64,000 bases of DNA from Amblyornis subalaris (Eukaryota > Chordata > Aves > Passeriformes > Ptilonorhynchidae): contig JACAXG010000026.1 in NCBI GenBank assembly GCA_018881555.1, positions 6,677,965-6,741,964 on the forward strand. Direction: 5' to 3'. Made by a program: the position numbers and the translations under genes. Shown here in pieces: positions 26,726 through 41,400 of the stretch; the stretch's first letter is position 1, and every line of letters begins with the position of its first letter. A model generated the notes under the pieces. That model had not been told where the DNA came from, searched no databases, and saw nothing but the letters and a program-made list of their open reading frames with translations.

Positions 26726-27529
26726 TCCTTCTAAGAATAAAAAGCTTACAGAGTGTTTTCACTGTTTCCTGTGGATTGGCTCTGTAGGCCATTCCTGTAC
26801 CCCAAGCTATGATGGTGGGATGGGTATCCCATTGGGCCAGTGCCTGATTCAAGGCAGTACCTCCCTCTCTGAACCAGGCCAGGCACGTCAAGCATGTCTT
26901 CAGGGAGAAGACATTAATATTTAATTAACAACATAATTAAGACTAAAAAGTTCTTCTGAACAGGAATTTTGGATAATTAAATTGAACAGCCATCNTGATC
27001 AACAAAAGTCTACTGTATCTCAAAGAAAAGAAGCCATTTAAGAAAAAATAAAGCCAAGGAAAGCAATAGCAATGGATATAGCTGACTTCAGTATTTCTGC
27101 TGAAAGCTTGTGTTGTTGCTGTCCAAATCCCAGGCTCACTTAACAGACTCAAACAAGAGTAATGCCTCTAAAAGCTGTGACATTTGAAGCTGTAGTGTGG
27201 GCAGGAGAGGGAAAATGTTTCTTAACTTTATTGTCTGACTATTTGAATGTTGACATTATCTTCACATCCAAGACTTTCACATATGAGTTTATGAAACTAG
27301 TGGGGCAGATTTTCTCTATCTGATTTCTGGCAGGTAGAGATTTGGCAAAAACAGATGATAGATAAAGATATACATCGTGTTTTAAAATCTTGGGGGGGGG
27401 GGGTTTCATCTGCAGGAACTAAACATATGTAAAAGACAGGTTACAAGNTGTTAATATATAAATAAATATAATTTATAGGATGAAAAAAGAAATAAAATAT
27501 GACATAAATTATGAAATACTCATTTTATG

Positions 27530-27890
27530 CTTCTTATAAGTGTACTGTGCTTTCTGCAGTGGCTTTGCTCGTGGAAATCCAAATAATGAAGCCTGGATTT
27601 TTCCACATGTAATTCTGTCCCTCTTAATAATCCAAATTGAGATGGAGATGAATAAATTAGATACTGCAGNCATGGACAGAACAAAACTCATATCTCTTCC
27701 TTCCCTCCCATGTTATGAATTTCCAGCCAGGGCTTGCAAGATGATCTATTATTTGCATGAAGGCAGAAAGGCTTCAAATGAAGCAATTATTAGACAAGAA
27801 TACTTGATAAATGGTAGCAATATGTTCAGTAAAATGTACCTGACACAGTTATTTCTAGACAACCACCTCAANAGCCTTAAAAATTTATTG
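27530..27890. promoter_or_regulatory. Candidate conserved non-coding element
   Basis: Even-complexity DNA with an octamer core on the reverse strand (ATTTGCAT at 27751-27758) and repeated TAAT-type cores around 27585-27660. A 118-codon plus-strand frame (27540-27896) spans the block and contains two ambiguous codons. The peptide has no recognisable domain, and long accidental frames are common in conserved AT-rich elements. Judged by texture only. Confidence 0.22.
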
Positions 27891-28139
27891 GTATGAGAGT
27901 TTGAGACAACAATGCCTTCATTTTAAGTAAAGAAGAATGAAGTTACACAAATATTTCCTTAAATCCTCAACAGTAGAGGTTCCAACNGAGACAAAAACGT
28001 GCTGCAGGTACTCAGTTGAGTATCCCTGTTCCCCTTTTATGTTACTTGTTGATCAGGCTTTGCATTTGCTCTCATACCCTTACAAAGGTAATAGCTAAAA
28101 GACGTGTATATGCCTTGAAATATTTCATTAATCTTTAAT

Positions 28140-28460
28140 GTAAAAATAACATAGATATTGCAGTCCCTGTGACCAGCTTTCCTACAGCTCGACAGCCAAG
28201 CCAGCTCTTTACAGGCTGGGTAATTTTGCTGCTCTCCGAGCAGTACTGACAGTGAAAAAAATAATAAATTTAAAAATTAAGTCAGCCATTCAAACACCAG
28301 CCAGGGAAATCCAACTAATTAGTTTTCATTAATTTCCCAGTGGAACACCTGTGGTCCATGTGGGTTTTATGTACACCTCCTGCTCTTTTGGGAAGTCCAC
28401 CTTTCCTTCAACTGCAGCCAAAAGAGCAGATTCCCAACACTATCACTACTGGTGAAGACC
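28140..28460. promoter_or_regulatory. Candidate homeodomain-rich regulatory element
   Basis: The block contains a perfect 12-base palindrome AACTAATTAGTT at 28313-28324 followed by 'cattaatttccc', giving clustered TAAT cores. An E-box-like 'cacctgtgg' follows near 28346. The flanks are of normal complexity and free of repeats. This resembles vertebrate enhancer sequence, but function is not shown and the target is unknown. Confidence 0.25.
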
Positions 28461-31400
28461 ATCTGCAGTAGAGAATTTGCTGTAAATTCTCTTTCTTTGC
28501 AACGCGGGCAACAATAATCACAGGAGTTTCTCAATTCCCTAGAACTTTCCTCAATCTCACCAGCTGCAAAAAACCACGAGTACTTAAATCTTGTTAACCT
28601 TGGTGGTTACTCAGATGCCAAAGAGTTATTGTGTCATGAGTCTAAGTGAAAATGGGAAGAACATCAGGAGGAGAGACAAAGCTACAGGTGATATTATGTA
28701 TTTTGAGCGGGGTTTTTTCGCCCTAGTGAGGATCATCCCTAACAAGAATGAACNCACTTCTGTCAGAGAAACCCAATCCTAAATAAGTGTGATTATCATA
28801 CTTTCCCTCTGTAACTACATCAGGCAGAAAAAGTTACACCAGCTTTGAGAATCCAGTTTCAGGTAACACTAGGAGAACTGAGGAATCATTTTGACTTGTA
28901 CAATACAAGCCTTGACCATGGTCCCAGTCGGTGTTTCTGTTAGCTCTGGCATCACTGCTGTTTTCCTTGTCATTGGCACTAAAGCTAAATATAGTTATTC
29001 NATTGTGTTACAAATACCAAATTTGATGAAAAATGAAGTTTAACTCATTCCAAAACTATTAGGAATTTCAGAAAAAGGTCAAATACCTGAGCAGATAAAG
29101 AGGAGAAATGGGAAGATGGTATAGAGATAAAAGGCTGTGATAGCTCTCTTTTATCAACCAACTAAATATTACAACATATAGTCTACCTTAGGTCCCTGCT
29201 TGAGAAAGTCAGCCTACACTTTCCACTTCCTGTGAAGGGGAAGTACAAGGATACTTGTTTCTAACATAAAACATAATATCATTATAAAGAAAAAGAGGTA
29301 ATTGCTCTATTTAATTCTGTTTTACTGGAACAATTCAAATTTTGAATCAGTTTGATCCCAAAGAGGTCTTTTTCCAGTTCAGCAGCCAAACAACCAAATA
29401 GAAAGGTTAAAACAGAAATAGTTATCACAACACCTTCCAGAAAAGGATGCAGAATATTTAACTTCTGTACTGAAAAGACTATTCATTATTCTCATAGATG
29501 GAAAAATTCACTCTTTTTTTTTCTTTTTTTTTAAATAAAGTCTGTGGAGTCGTGCCACTAAGTCTTGCTTTTGTCCAAACAAGTAGCTGATTCTTTAATT
29601 TTTAGATTCAGTGGGCACAGTGCCTCAACCCCCAACAAGGCAGGTTTCCTTTTAACCTCAAGGATGCCAAAGGAATATGGCAAGCCACCTCTTTCAGAGG
29701 CAGAATTAATAAATCCATCCAGCCAAGGAGTGTTGTGCCATCTGCCCCTTATACAGCAGGAGCATTAATCACAGCACACTTCCCAGCTGGGCCCATCTCC
29801 TACCTGTAACCAGATCCATGAATCAGCAGGGTGGGGAGCAGGGAAAAGCATTAGACTGGACCAGTGGTACAGGTTTGCTCATGTTGACCAGGGTGGGTTC
29901 ATGTATGTGAAGTCCCCCAAAAGCAGAGATGAAAGTTGGCTCCTCCTGCTTGTTTCATCAGTACAATTTGTACTACAGGGGGAAATACTTCATTTTGTAC
30001 TCTTGCAGTAAGGGCCTGTGCTGTTCATAAATTGTGGATGAGAACCATCCACATATTCATGGTAAAATTTGGGCAATAAATTGGAGTTTCATAGAATCCT
30101 TTTCATTATATCATTCAGTTTCCAGAGAGAAATTAGTGAGTAAACACATCCGCAAGTAGAGACTAAATGGATGAGTGGCTTCCTAAAATGTTCCATAGCA
30201 CCAGGATGGGATAAGTTTTTTTCAACAGAATAAGAAACAGATGGTTTTTTACTGTTTTGTCACTTCATCATTCTCCTAGTTACCTCAGGCTAGTCACTCA
30301 CAGGTGTTTTCTAGTTCTCTCTCTCCTTAAAAATTTGTATTAGACTAAGCAAGCCTCGTAAAAGACAGTAAGTCCCTTAGGCAAAGAAGAGGTGTGTTCC
30401 CAACTGAAATATCACTAACCTTACTTTGCAAGATTTTCAAGAATACTAACAGTCTTTCTTCAGTTCCTTCTCTGTGAAAATGCATGACTGTATTCTTTGG
30501 TAATCGAAGTGCCACAGAGTCAGACAGAAAAAAACTCACGGGGTAACAGTAGAGCTTATCAGATAATTGGTATGCAGAAGCTGGAAATTCATAAAGAACA
30601 TTGTTTACAAAATCAAAGTGATTTCGTGTTTCACTCTGATAAAGTTTGCTTAGAGGAATAAAAATACTTCATTTTAACTTTATCACTCTGTTGGTCTTTT
30701 AGATAACATCAAAATGATTTATAGACCGGACTGCAAACCTCTGTTCCTGAACCTCAGCAAAATTGTTTTGGAAGGCTTCTATGGATCATATGGCTTGATG
30801 GCATTTCTTATTTCCCTTTTTAAAGCATCTGGCAATCTGAGTGTCACAGTACTTGCGTATCCCTACTTTTCTGATGTTTCTGGGCTATTTCTGTCCAACT
30901 GATCACATTTACTAGGGAAATATTTTAATATGGATATTTAGAGTTTTCAAAGTAACATTTTAACATTTCAAAATTTCAAAAGAGAGATTGAAATTTTGCT
31001 GAGTTACAGCATGAGACATTCAAGGGTATTATAAATCAAAACTTATTAGCTAAAAGTATGCACCATGGCAGAGAAAATAGATGCTCAATGGCACATAAGT
31101 ACTGCCTGATGTTCAGTGACAAAGGANAATAAAGATACTGGGAAGTTCATTTCCCTTTCCCCATGACCACAGCTGATGAGTATTGCATTCTCACATGCAC
31201 TACGGCATCCAGTAGCACCTAATATTTTTCTGCATATTCTGTTTTTATTGCCTATGCAGTTCTTATTCATATGCAGTTTATAAACATTTTCTTATTCTTG
31301 CTTAGGTATTTGCATCAATAATATACTTTAACAGTAAATTTTACAGTCTAATTATTCATTACATTAAAAAACATTTCCGTTTATTAATTTGAAACTGTTT

Positions 31401-34400
31401 GCATGGTAATTTTAACAAATGCCCTTGTGCTCATTTTATGAGCTAGCCTGATTTGCATTCTCTTGAACAATAATTTTAATTATTTTCCCTTTTTCCCCTA
31501 AGACAAAACAGAACAATCTGGACTTCCTGATCTATTCTCCTGCTAACTTGGGATAAGCAGATGCCTGGCTTCAATGGGGATTAGTCACATGGCTGCGTTT
31601 GCAAGATTACAGCCTTAGTGAATGATAGCTGTCATTTCTACAGTAAAGGTTGTGCACCTGTAACTGCAGAGTCTGTGCACAATTAGCTGAAAGAAGGAGA
31701 TTTCTGCTTTTGAAATTTCTGACCATAGGTTTCAGATTATAATGGTCACCAGTATTTTCTGCATATTTCTTTATATGACTAATTTTCATGTGGTCCATTG
31801 GTTAGTTTTGCTTATTTCATTGTGAAGTAATTTTTATTGAAAAACTAATCAGATCAGACCTTAGCTTTCCCCCTTCATGTTGCAATCCAAACTGAAAGAA
31901 ACTTCTGCTTTTTGAAGGTGCCTGATAATAAAATTTTCTTTTCATGCTTTGCAAAATTTTTACTGCTGCTGTGCAATACCCATTTTATTCCTGTCAGTTC
32001 TGGGCCCCTGTGGCTTGGAAATGAGGAAGGCAAGGGCAGACCTGTTCCCAGTATATGCAGCCCCAGCCTGGCTGAAAAGGGGTNATGGGAAGCCTGGCCC
32101 TGCCATCAGGAAGTGGTGTTTTTAGCCTCACATGCCCTGGGACACCAGAATTCAGACTCTCTCTGTTGTTATTTTGGGAGGGTTTTCTGGGCATAAAGAT
32201 AATTGAGGTAAGTCCCNATCTCTCTACTTTGTTTCATGTAATACACAAGTTATAACTCTTTAGGGAATAAGACAAGCATGTTTTGTACAATGCTAGGGCA
32301 GCAACCTGCTTCCTAAATCCCTCTCAATCTCTCTTACTCTTCTCTCCAGCTTGTTTTCTTTGAGTGTGATATGCATTTGTGTTTTGCTGTCTCTAAGCAG
32401 TGATGAGAACTAGCAGTTGATCTGAATAAATTCAGATGAATTCGTTGTTTTGGGTGACTAATTTAGTGGCTAGATCAATTACACATATTAAATAAATAAC
32501 ATTCTTCACGGTTATAAGGAGGAGAAAGGAGAAAAGCTCCTTAGCAGTAGACAAGCANGAAGAACCTTCAGATAGTTCACAAGGATGTTGGTACATCAAT
32601 CCCAGAGAGCTTTCAGGCATATATGAAATATAATAAAATACCTGCATGCTAACACAACAAGCTTGAAGGACAAACAAGGAGAAATTGGAAGCTGTGACTA
32701 ACAGAGAAAAATGATGTAGGAGACTTGACAGAAACATGGTGGATGTACGACCNCAGTAGCTCATAAACATGGTGAGTTAAAGCCCAGCATTACTGGCTGG
32801 AGATGAAATACAAACGTATAAATTTGAACAACTGGGAAAATTTGAGTAGTGACATAAGAAACAAAGTAGAATTTCAAGGGATCTGTATGAATCCACTCTA
32901 AAAATCCTTACATTGATTGTGACAGATCCCAGTGCTTCTGCTGAAAAGTAGCATCAAGTTTGAGGACCAATTTGTAAAGAACTAAATAGAAGGGTTGGAA
33001 TTATAAGAAGTGAAAAAGAATGTATAGATGTGCAAGCAGAGGTGACCACCAACCGCAGTGATCACTGTGGTTCAAAGAGAAGGAGAAAAAAAAATTAATC
33101 TGCAGATAAAGTTACATACTGACATTCCAATGCTGCTGGAATTCTTGTCTGTAAATATCACACAGGAGTTGGCACAGCTTACCTATGGACAACTACCACA
33201 CAAGTATCCTGTTAATTACCTCTTGTCACTTGTATTCTTATATAACATTGGGTAAGAAGAGAATTAGCAGCAAAAACAGGTTAAAAACATGCCAGGACCC
33301 CCCCCAACTGAATTTGAGCAGTATATGTAAGAAATAATAGTAGATATACTTATTGCTATGAAATATTTTTAAATCAGTTTATCTAGTTTCCTTCAATAAA
33401 TTTAAGAAAAGTAAGTAAAAAAATCAGTTTTCCAAAGACAGAAGTAGTGAACAATTTAGGCAATACATACATAAAAATTATTGTCAAATAGTGGTGCAAC
33501 AATTTTAAGAAAAATAGCTAATCTTTCAATGGAAAAACATTATCATGAGTTCAGATTTTTGGCAAATCTGTGCCAAATTCTGATTCAGATGCCAATAGAA
33601 AAAAATCTATTAACAAAACTAGTGAAACACTTTAAAAAGCTGTCCATACTATATAACTACTTTATATATTTATATAAAACAAATATATTTGATACAACAG
33701 AACCATATCAATTTTTCCCCTTCAATTTTATGTAGCTGCCACTTACTGTGCAATGAGCAATTTTTGAAATGGTGTCACAGGAAAAGGCAAAAAATAGAAA
33801 AATCCAAATTTAAAATATTTATGANCTTAAAAAAGATCAATAAAACTCATTTTTACTCAAGCAACAAGAATTAAGTCAAAAGGATGAAACCTCAAAATCT
33901 GAGAATTAATAAAGAGCAAAGCAAAATGAATAGGTTTTTCATAAAATGTGTAGAAATTAAAGGTATACATATATTGGAAATTGTTTCTCATGAAGATACA
34001 TATTTTCAGAAGATCTGGGAGTATTTCATAACCTTTCAAAAAGGAAAATTTTTAAAGAAGGATAATATTAAAATCAACCTACACTTTACACATCCCTCAC
34101 GGGACTGAGAATCTCCAGTTATGCTAATACTAGAATCGCAGGGGTATTTTTAATGTGCTGTTGAACTTTATCCAGACTAAATCTAGGTAATAGCACAAAT
34201 GATGAACATTGACATATCTGTTTAAAATCTAGAGCCAAAAATATTCTATATCTATATGTACCATTTAGAAATTTACATTTGTTAACATGCAGATTAGAAG
34301 AAAATATACACTCCAGTGGGTAAAAGAGAGTTTTGGGACAATAAATTGTGAGTTAACCAGGCAAATACAATCTTATCTTGTAAAGAAACATTTGCACATA

Positions 34401-34979
34401 GCTAGGAAGTGACAAATTAAAGGTTTTCTTTAATTAAGGAAACTATTCTCACACTATCTTCTGGATAAGGATACAATACAATGAACTTCCAGGAGAAATA
34501 TTAAATCTGCCTGGATTGCCTGAAAGTCTTAAAAAGAGAATTATCTATGGAAGCTGACATCCTCCACCAAAGGGAAATGAACGTATGGCCTCACATGATC
34601 TCCCTTTGCCAGGCAGAGAAAGCAGCAACGAGTGAGCAAGGTACAGCAAATCCCTGAGACAAGAGACACTTTTCTAAGTCAAGCTACCCTGTCCTTGCTC
34701 ACCAGAGTGACCCTGCTCTCCTTTTCCTTCCTTCTAGTGCCACAGCCCTTGCCTCACTCCAGCCCTGGCACTCCTGTGGGAAGATGGTGCAGGTGGATGA
34801 GTCACTTCACCTGTGCAGGNAGGCACAATGGGGATCTCATAAGAACCAGGCAAGTAAAACCAGCAGGAACTGCTCCTCTTAGATGTAGTGCAGTCTTGGA
34901 TGACAGGTGACCCTATGGTCTCAACCCTTTGGCTTTGCCACAGATGTGCAGCACCTGCAACTCAAAATGATCTTACCAG

Positions 34980-35456
34980 GATGTAAACCTGTTGGAGCGA
35001 GTCCGGAGGAAGCCACCAAGGTGATCAGAGGGGTGGAGCACCTCTGCTATGAGGAAAGGCTGAGAGAATTGGGATTGTTCAGCTTGGAGCAGAGAAGGCT
35101 CTGGGGTCACCTAATTGTGGCCTTTCAGTACCTGAAGGGAGCCCACAGGAAAGATGGAGAGAGACTATTTACAGGCGCCTGGAGTGACAGGACGAGGGGG
35201 AATGGCTTTAAACTGAAAGAGAATAGGGTTAGATTGGATATTATGAAAACATTCTTTACTGTGANGGTGGTGAGGCACNGGAACTGGTTGTCCAGAGAAG
35301 TGTTGGATGTTCCATCCCTGGAAATGTTCAAGGCCAGGTTGGATGGAGCTCTGAGCAACCTGGTCTAGTGGAAGGTGTCCCTGCCCATGGCAGGGGGGTT
35401 GGAACAAGATGATTTTTCAGCTCTCTTCCAGGCAAAACCACTCTAGGATTCTATAA
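34980..35456 (+). repeat. CR1 LINE, 5'-truncated, longest well-preserved copy of its group
   Basis: It starts near 'aaacctgttggagcgagtcc' and runs through 'gaggaagccaccaaggtgat', 'ggtggagcacctctgctatg', 'attgggattgttcagcttgg', 'gaatggctttaaactgaaag' and 'ggaaatgttcaaggccaggt'. It ends with a degraded tail 'ctctaggattctat' near 35456. A 153-codon plus-strand frame (34907-35368) exists only because this copy happens to lack stops; CR1 encodes no protein in this 3' region. Ambiguous bases occur at 35265 and 35279. Confidence 0.93.
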
Positions 35457-38400
35457 TTACGGAGGGGTAACTACAGCATATCCCATAGTGTGAGCAGTGC
35501 AACTGTAGGTCTATTTCTCAGGCAAACAATCAAGAAGAGCATGACCCATCATCCAGCCAGACTGCAAATTCAAGTACATCTTCATTAGTGGAAATAGGTT
35601 TTGTTTTGACTGAACTGACTCACAAAGAAAGTGAAAAAGAAAGCAAAACACACCATTAAGAACCCTTAAGGAAAAACTGTGCAGCACAGACCTTTCTGAT
35701 ATAAATTATCACNTTAATCAAACCCAGCTAACTCACAACAATAAGAAAACACATCAAACAATTATCAAAACTGTAGTAAAAGTAGTAACAATCTATTACT
35801 AAAATTACAAACCAAATGAGCAAGAGGATAATATTAATAGAAAAGGCAAACAATAAAGATAATAAAGAGCTTAATAGCAACTCCTTAATAGCTCCTTTCA
35901 ACCCAACATACCTCAGCAAATCCACTCACAGTCTGTCCTNAGCTGGGTGTGAGGCATGGAATGAAATCAAAATATGCTATGAGAAGCTAAGTTTTTAATT
36001 CATTGTTTTGAGATGTTACTACAGCATTTTCATAAGTGTTTTTTGAAATGGAACAGAGCTCATTTTCTTAAGGTTTTGCAAGTTTGAACAAGGCTAAAGT
36101 TGTAGGAATCATAATATGTTATTCCAATAAATGGTTTAATGGAGCACTGCAATAGCAAAAAACTTTCTTTCATATGGTTCATTAGGAAAGCTAATAATGG
36201 CAAGATTTTAGATAAGAGAATGGACACCTGAATCCAAGTCAAATTGCCTGCTGACCTACTCCTTATTAAATTTGGACAGTTCTCAGCCAGACATCATCCA
36301 GATCTGGAAAATGCTCAATATCAGCCCAGCTGGGAGTAGATTAGAGTAACAATTTACCAGGAAATCAAGAACACCTTGTGCTATGATAGGAACTTCAGAA
36401 AAACAACAAAAAATTCATGCTATGCTCATAAAAATATTTTTCTTGACCAAATTCTCTTGCAGAAAGCAGAATATTTCCATGGTTTCTTCGCTTTGAACTA
36501 CCTATTTACTCATTAAAAGAAAATCTCAGATGTGTGAATTTAGGTGGGGAAAAAACCAAATACAAGGTCAACAGCATAGTACTTGAGTTACCAATATTTA
36601 TTGCCTGTATTTATACCTTCATTCTGTTTTTGAAAAATAATTTCTATCTCACTTTTCACAGCTACGTTCTGGTTTTAATGCGTATAATTACACATCGTAG
36701 TTATTTTTCAAATGTCACATTAAAAATATAGACATTCATTTCCATACTAAGAGACAACATACTTTCCTGCAGTTTAGTAAAAATTGCTCTCTAAAAATAA
36801 AAAAAATATTTTTTATAAAATCTTTCTGTTCTTTAATATCTTTATTTTTTTAATGAATGATTACAGGAAACGAAACAGTTGTAAATCTAATACCATAAAT
36901 ACATCTATTTGGATATCAGGCTGTGGAATTCAGTGGACATCATTGTTTTGTGGCAAGAGAATTCCTGAAACCAAGAGAATTTGAGAAATTATACTAAAAT
37001 AAAGGATATTGAACTCAGTCATTAACGGACAAGAATCATGGTATTAGTTGCCCTAAATTATCCTGCTAACATTTTCAATAGTGTCTTCATAAATCACTTG
37101 TTTCTGCCCAAGNATTACAGGAAGATTTTGGACTATAGGAATTAATTGTCTGACAAAGTATAAGAGTTTTCTGTTCATAAAATAAAACTAAATGGACTTT
37201 CTGTTGCAATATATTGCAATGCATGCTTAGAGGAAGTGTTGAATATGGATATACACTTTATGTTAATTACTTACTGTTTTTCTCTTTTTGTGAGTAGAAG
37301 CACTGTTCCTTAAATGAAATCTGATTTTTTTTCTGCCTTGAGAAAATTGCACTGGCTATATTAAAATTATTCTTCGCTATTGTTCCCTGGTCAACAAAAG
37401 TAAAAAAAATTCACAAAGCAGCCATACATAATAGCTTCAGCTGAGATAACATAAAGTTTGATGTTATTTTTTCTCACCTCAATGAAGAATTAGGGTTTTC
37501 TTACAGCAGTTACAATGTCATATATTATAAACCCACCGACTGACACACACACACAAAAATCCATATAATCTCTTTTCCTATCTAAACAATTAGTGAATTA
37601 CAGATCCTGTAATTAAGGTCACCAGCTGCCTAAAGTACCACATGGACCAATATACCACCAGAGGAAAATGCCATTTACATGAGATTTGAGCTGCAGCAGA
37701 TCAAACAAACTGCAGTGAAATGCCTGAAATCACAACTTCACATTCACGTTATTTGGGTTAAAAGCTTTGAGAAAAATTGTTTAACCAATTCTGAAACAAA
37801 AGGAGTTAGGTAACTCTCAGTGTAAGGAACTAGATACTTCCATTTTCCTGCGTGATTTAAAAAGCAAATCTGAGAAATGCAGGAAATTCAGATTTCAATG
37901 TAGTGTAAGTACAATCTGACCTCTGCAGGAAAAAAAAAAGGTATCTCTTCTTCATATTTAGTTGAAAGACCTCTTAGTCTATTTCTCTAAGGAGGTGTGG
38001 TGCATGCCATGAATTTTGTGTATATACACACCTTTGTGTTTNATTCCTTTTTAATTTCTGAATTTACCACTAATCTATGTCACACNGATCTGACAGAGAA
38101 TACCATTCTCACAAATTTCATGGAAATAGGCTGCTGAAGAGAGCAAACTCTTCTATATTTCATGACTGGATAAAAGACAGCACTATGAGATTGTGCCTTT
38201 TTTTAGCATCACAGAACTTTCTGCAATACATNAATTTTTCAGCTGGGTAGGAGTTTACTGAGAACAGTCATAACATTTCCTTCCTACATACATTCTCAGA
38301 AGGCTTGCTATAATTCAATCAAAAAGGTAGTTAAGGACAAGATACAGGAAGAAATATTAAGAGACAGTAATACGTGTGATACGAAGTCATCTGATGATAA

Positions 38401-41400
38401 GAAGTCTCTATCCATTAAAAATATATGCNCTCAGCCTTCTGGGGAGTACAGACAAAATCCATATTTGTCCCTGTAATTCCTGCAGCACTTCATCTCTATC
38501 TGCAAGAATTGTTAAATACAAAATGTTTTAACATACTTAGTATGATAATAAATTTAAAAAGTAGTAACCATGCTCATCTAATGAGCTTCTGTTCATAACT
38601 TTTATAATTCCTGATCAGTTGTTCTTCCTGCTTATCTTTTCTCCATTCTGTTTTATAAAATTCTTACATCAACTCCTTCACCTAGTTTCTGAGCATATAG
38701 CACAACTAATTATACGACTAACATTCTTGTGTAGCACAATTTTCCTAAAGTAGACAGAAACTAATTCAGAAGAAGACTCTGAGCACTTATTTCCTTGTCA
38801 GTAGCTCAATTCATTTCACCCATGCCAGAGAAATGCCCATCACTTTCACACTGTTTGGAGTTCTAAAAGAAATTTTGTAACTTACCAAAAAAAGAGGAAA
38901 ACAAATTATGGAAGGTACTCCCCTACTCAAAAGTCCCGAAACTGGGCTTTAATTTGGAGCATTCATCTCCACCTGCTGACAGCACTTCTTTGTCCTTTGA
39001 AATCTCCGTGAGAATGCAGCTGCAGGCAGTTACTTCTGGAGATTGGTGTTTGACTTTCCTTTTTCCATGACTGTTAACCTTCTGCCTAAGACTTCTTCTA
39101 ACGAGCTAGGAAAGTCTAACAGCATAAACAAAGGAATCTAGGGATGTTTGACTGGGACATGCCATTTATGGTATCTGGCGGACATGATGTTTTTGTGGGA
39201 TGGGTCTTTCCTGACAGTTACTGAGCAGCTGAATCAGGGTCCACATGGCCTCTGTCTGCTACTTAGCAATAGCTGTGCCTATCTTCTCTGTGCATCGCTG
39301 GTCAGAGTAAATTTTAAAACTGTTTTACAAATATTAAATAATATCTAAAGTTTTATGGTAAACTATTCTTAAAGCAGTTTATACCAGAAAAAAAACTTTT
39401 CACTCCTTTGCTTAAAGCATTCCTCTAGGAACAAAAAAAAAAAATAATTTTCTCATTTTTCACCAGACTGTACAAGCAGCTTGAGTATGTTAGTCAATAT
39501 TATCTCAAAGACAAGTAATCACAGGTTTGATGCAATTATTTACACCTTTTATTTTAATATGTCAAAAGTAAATTTTAAAATACTTTACATCAACATTATT
39601 ACAAGCACATGAATCAAGAAGTGACCTAGTGATGTTATTTTATTTGGTAGCAGTGGGTAGTACAAGAATTTCCTAACAGTTGTACAAGGTGTGAAACACA
39701 CAGAAATAGCCCCTTTCACTTGTCAAAAGAGCTTGACAAAATAAAATATTTGTTGTTTTTTTTTTTTTTCTGAGGAAATAGGAGCAGTTGAAGTTTTACA
39801 GAAAAATAACACTGTACCACTTCTGTTTACCAAGGGGTCAATGTCTTTAGCCTTAAGAGATAATGAAGTAATTTATGACNTATTACCTTATAATGAAACA
39901 TACATGTATAAAATAGAGTTTTAGGAATTGTTATAAATGATGAGAAATTGAATCTACCTGTAATCCATGCTAAACTCAAATGAAGTCAGATAACATAATA
40001 AAATAAACTGAAAATGAAAACATGAACTACTTTAAATAATCTATTAAGTTTGTGATAACATATAAGACCCTCACTTCAATATATTTTCAAATGCATTTCA
40101 TTCTGTATTGAAATACATTTTCCTAAATGTCTGAAGCTTAGAAAGATTGATGGATTAGCTGCTAGAGTTGAGGAGGTGGTCAGTTGACTTTAATGATTGC
40201 CTGGCTGGGGTCACATTGTGTATTTGATGTCAGTNACTCCTTCCTAACGCAATGCGGTTTTGTTATTTCATTGGAATAAACTTTAGTTTAAATTAGTCAG
40301 AAGCAAGAGGATTATTACATGAATTTGTCTTACTTGCTGATTTCTTCCTGTGTCTGGCTGTAAAGACTTCAGGTCTCCAGTTTTGTCCGTGTATCTCTGT
40401 TGAATCTCCACCATCTTATGTTTCTGCAAATTCATGACCTTTATACTTTCTGCGTATATTTTTTAACACTTTCTTTCTCAAAGGAACTTCTGTTCTGGCA
40501 ATATGTTTCGATCTTCTGCTCTACCGATGTGTGTCTTTTCAGCTGGCCAAGTCTTTATTGGTGAAATAATGAGTTAGTCTTGTTACATTTTCCATGGTAG
40601 GATAAAGCTATACAATATATTATTGATAACACTCACAAGCCTACTTATATAAAAAGAGGACAAAAGATGCTGTGAGGGAAGAANGAACACTTGAAATTGA
40701 AAGATAAGAGTGCAAAAGGAAAGCAAATGAAAGGAATAATAATAGAAATCAGTGGCCTGAGGATAGAGATGAAAATATTTGAATTCTGGTGGGGTTTCAT
40801 ACTCACACACAATCCACTTGTTGAGACTATTTGATTTGCATTGCATTTAACTGTTGTATGAGACATTTCTATACCTAATTTTTCTATCCCCGTAGTTTTT
40901 AATGCTGTTTTTCTCATTCTTTTCAGACTTCAGATGTGTTCTTATAGATGCATTTTATGCAGCTCTTTAAAACTCCCAGTAAATATTCTAAGTTATTCAT
41001 TTGCTAGAACACATAACATATTAGCTGTTACATTGACATCACAGATGAGCTTTATGCTTTTCAGATATCCAATAGTCATGAAAAATATCGAGGCTAATGA
41101 AACTTCTAAGAGAGGTAAACATTCCATATGAAAGACTAGCATTTGCTTACTAGTACAAAATGAGGAGAAAATATTTTAGATGTTTGTAAAAACAAACTCT
41201 GAAGTATACAGAAATAGTCATTACTCAATTTTTCATGTAGAATTTGATATTTATGTGGAAAGTACTTGCAGCTTTGTGTATACAAGAAGTCTTTAATTTT
41301 GATTTGTTCTCAGACGCAATATTGAAAAACACACGCTGCTGAAATGTGTCAGACACTGAAAGAAAAATGTCAAGCCTTGGTGTTCCTTCCGAGAGAACTG

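Larger units (their letters stand above)
26726..34979. other. AT-rich non-coding DNA with enhancer-like blocks
   Basis: No gene is recognised in this 8 kb. A G12 homopolymer lies at 27392-27403. Two even-complexity blocks at 27530-27890 and 28140-28420 are listed separately as possible conserved elements. A moderately GC-rich patch spans about 32000-32130. Short frames near 28591, 30714 and 33058 lack splice context or family resemblance and are treated as chance. Confidence 0.55.

Noticed and set aside
34907..35368. 153-codon plus-strand open frame
   Set aside because: It lies almost wholly in the 3' region of a CR1 LINE, which does not encode protein there; the frame includes two ambiguous codons.
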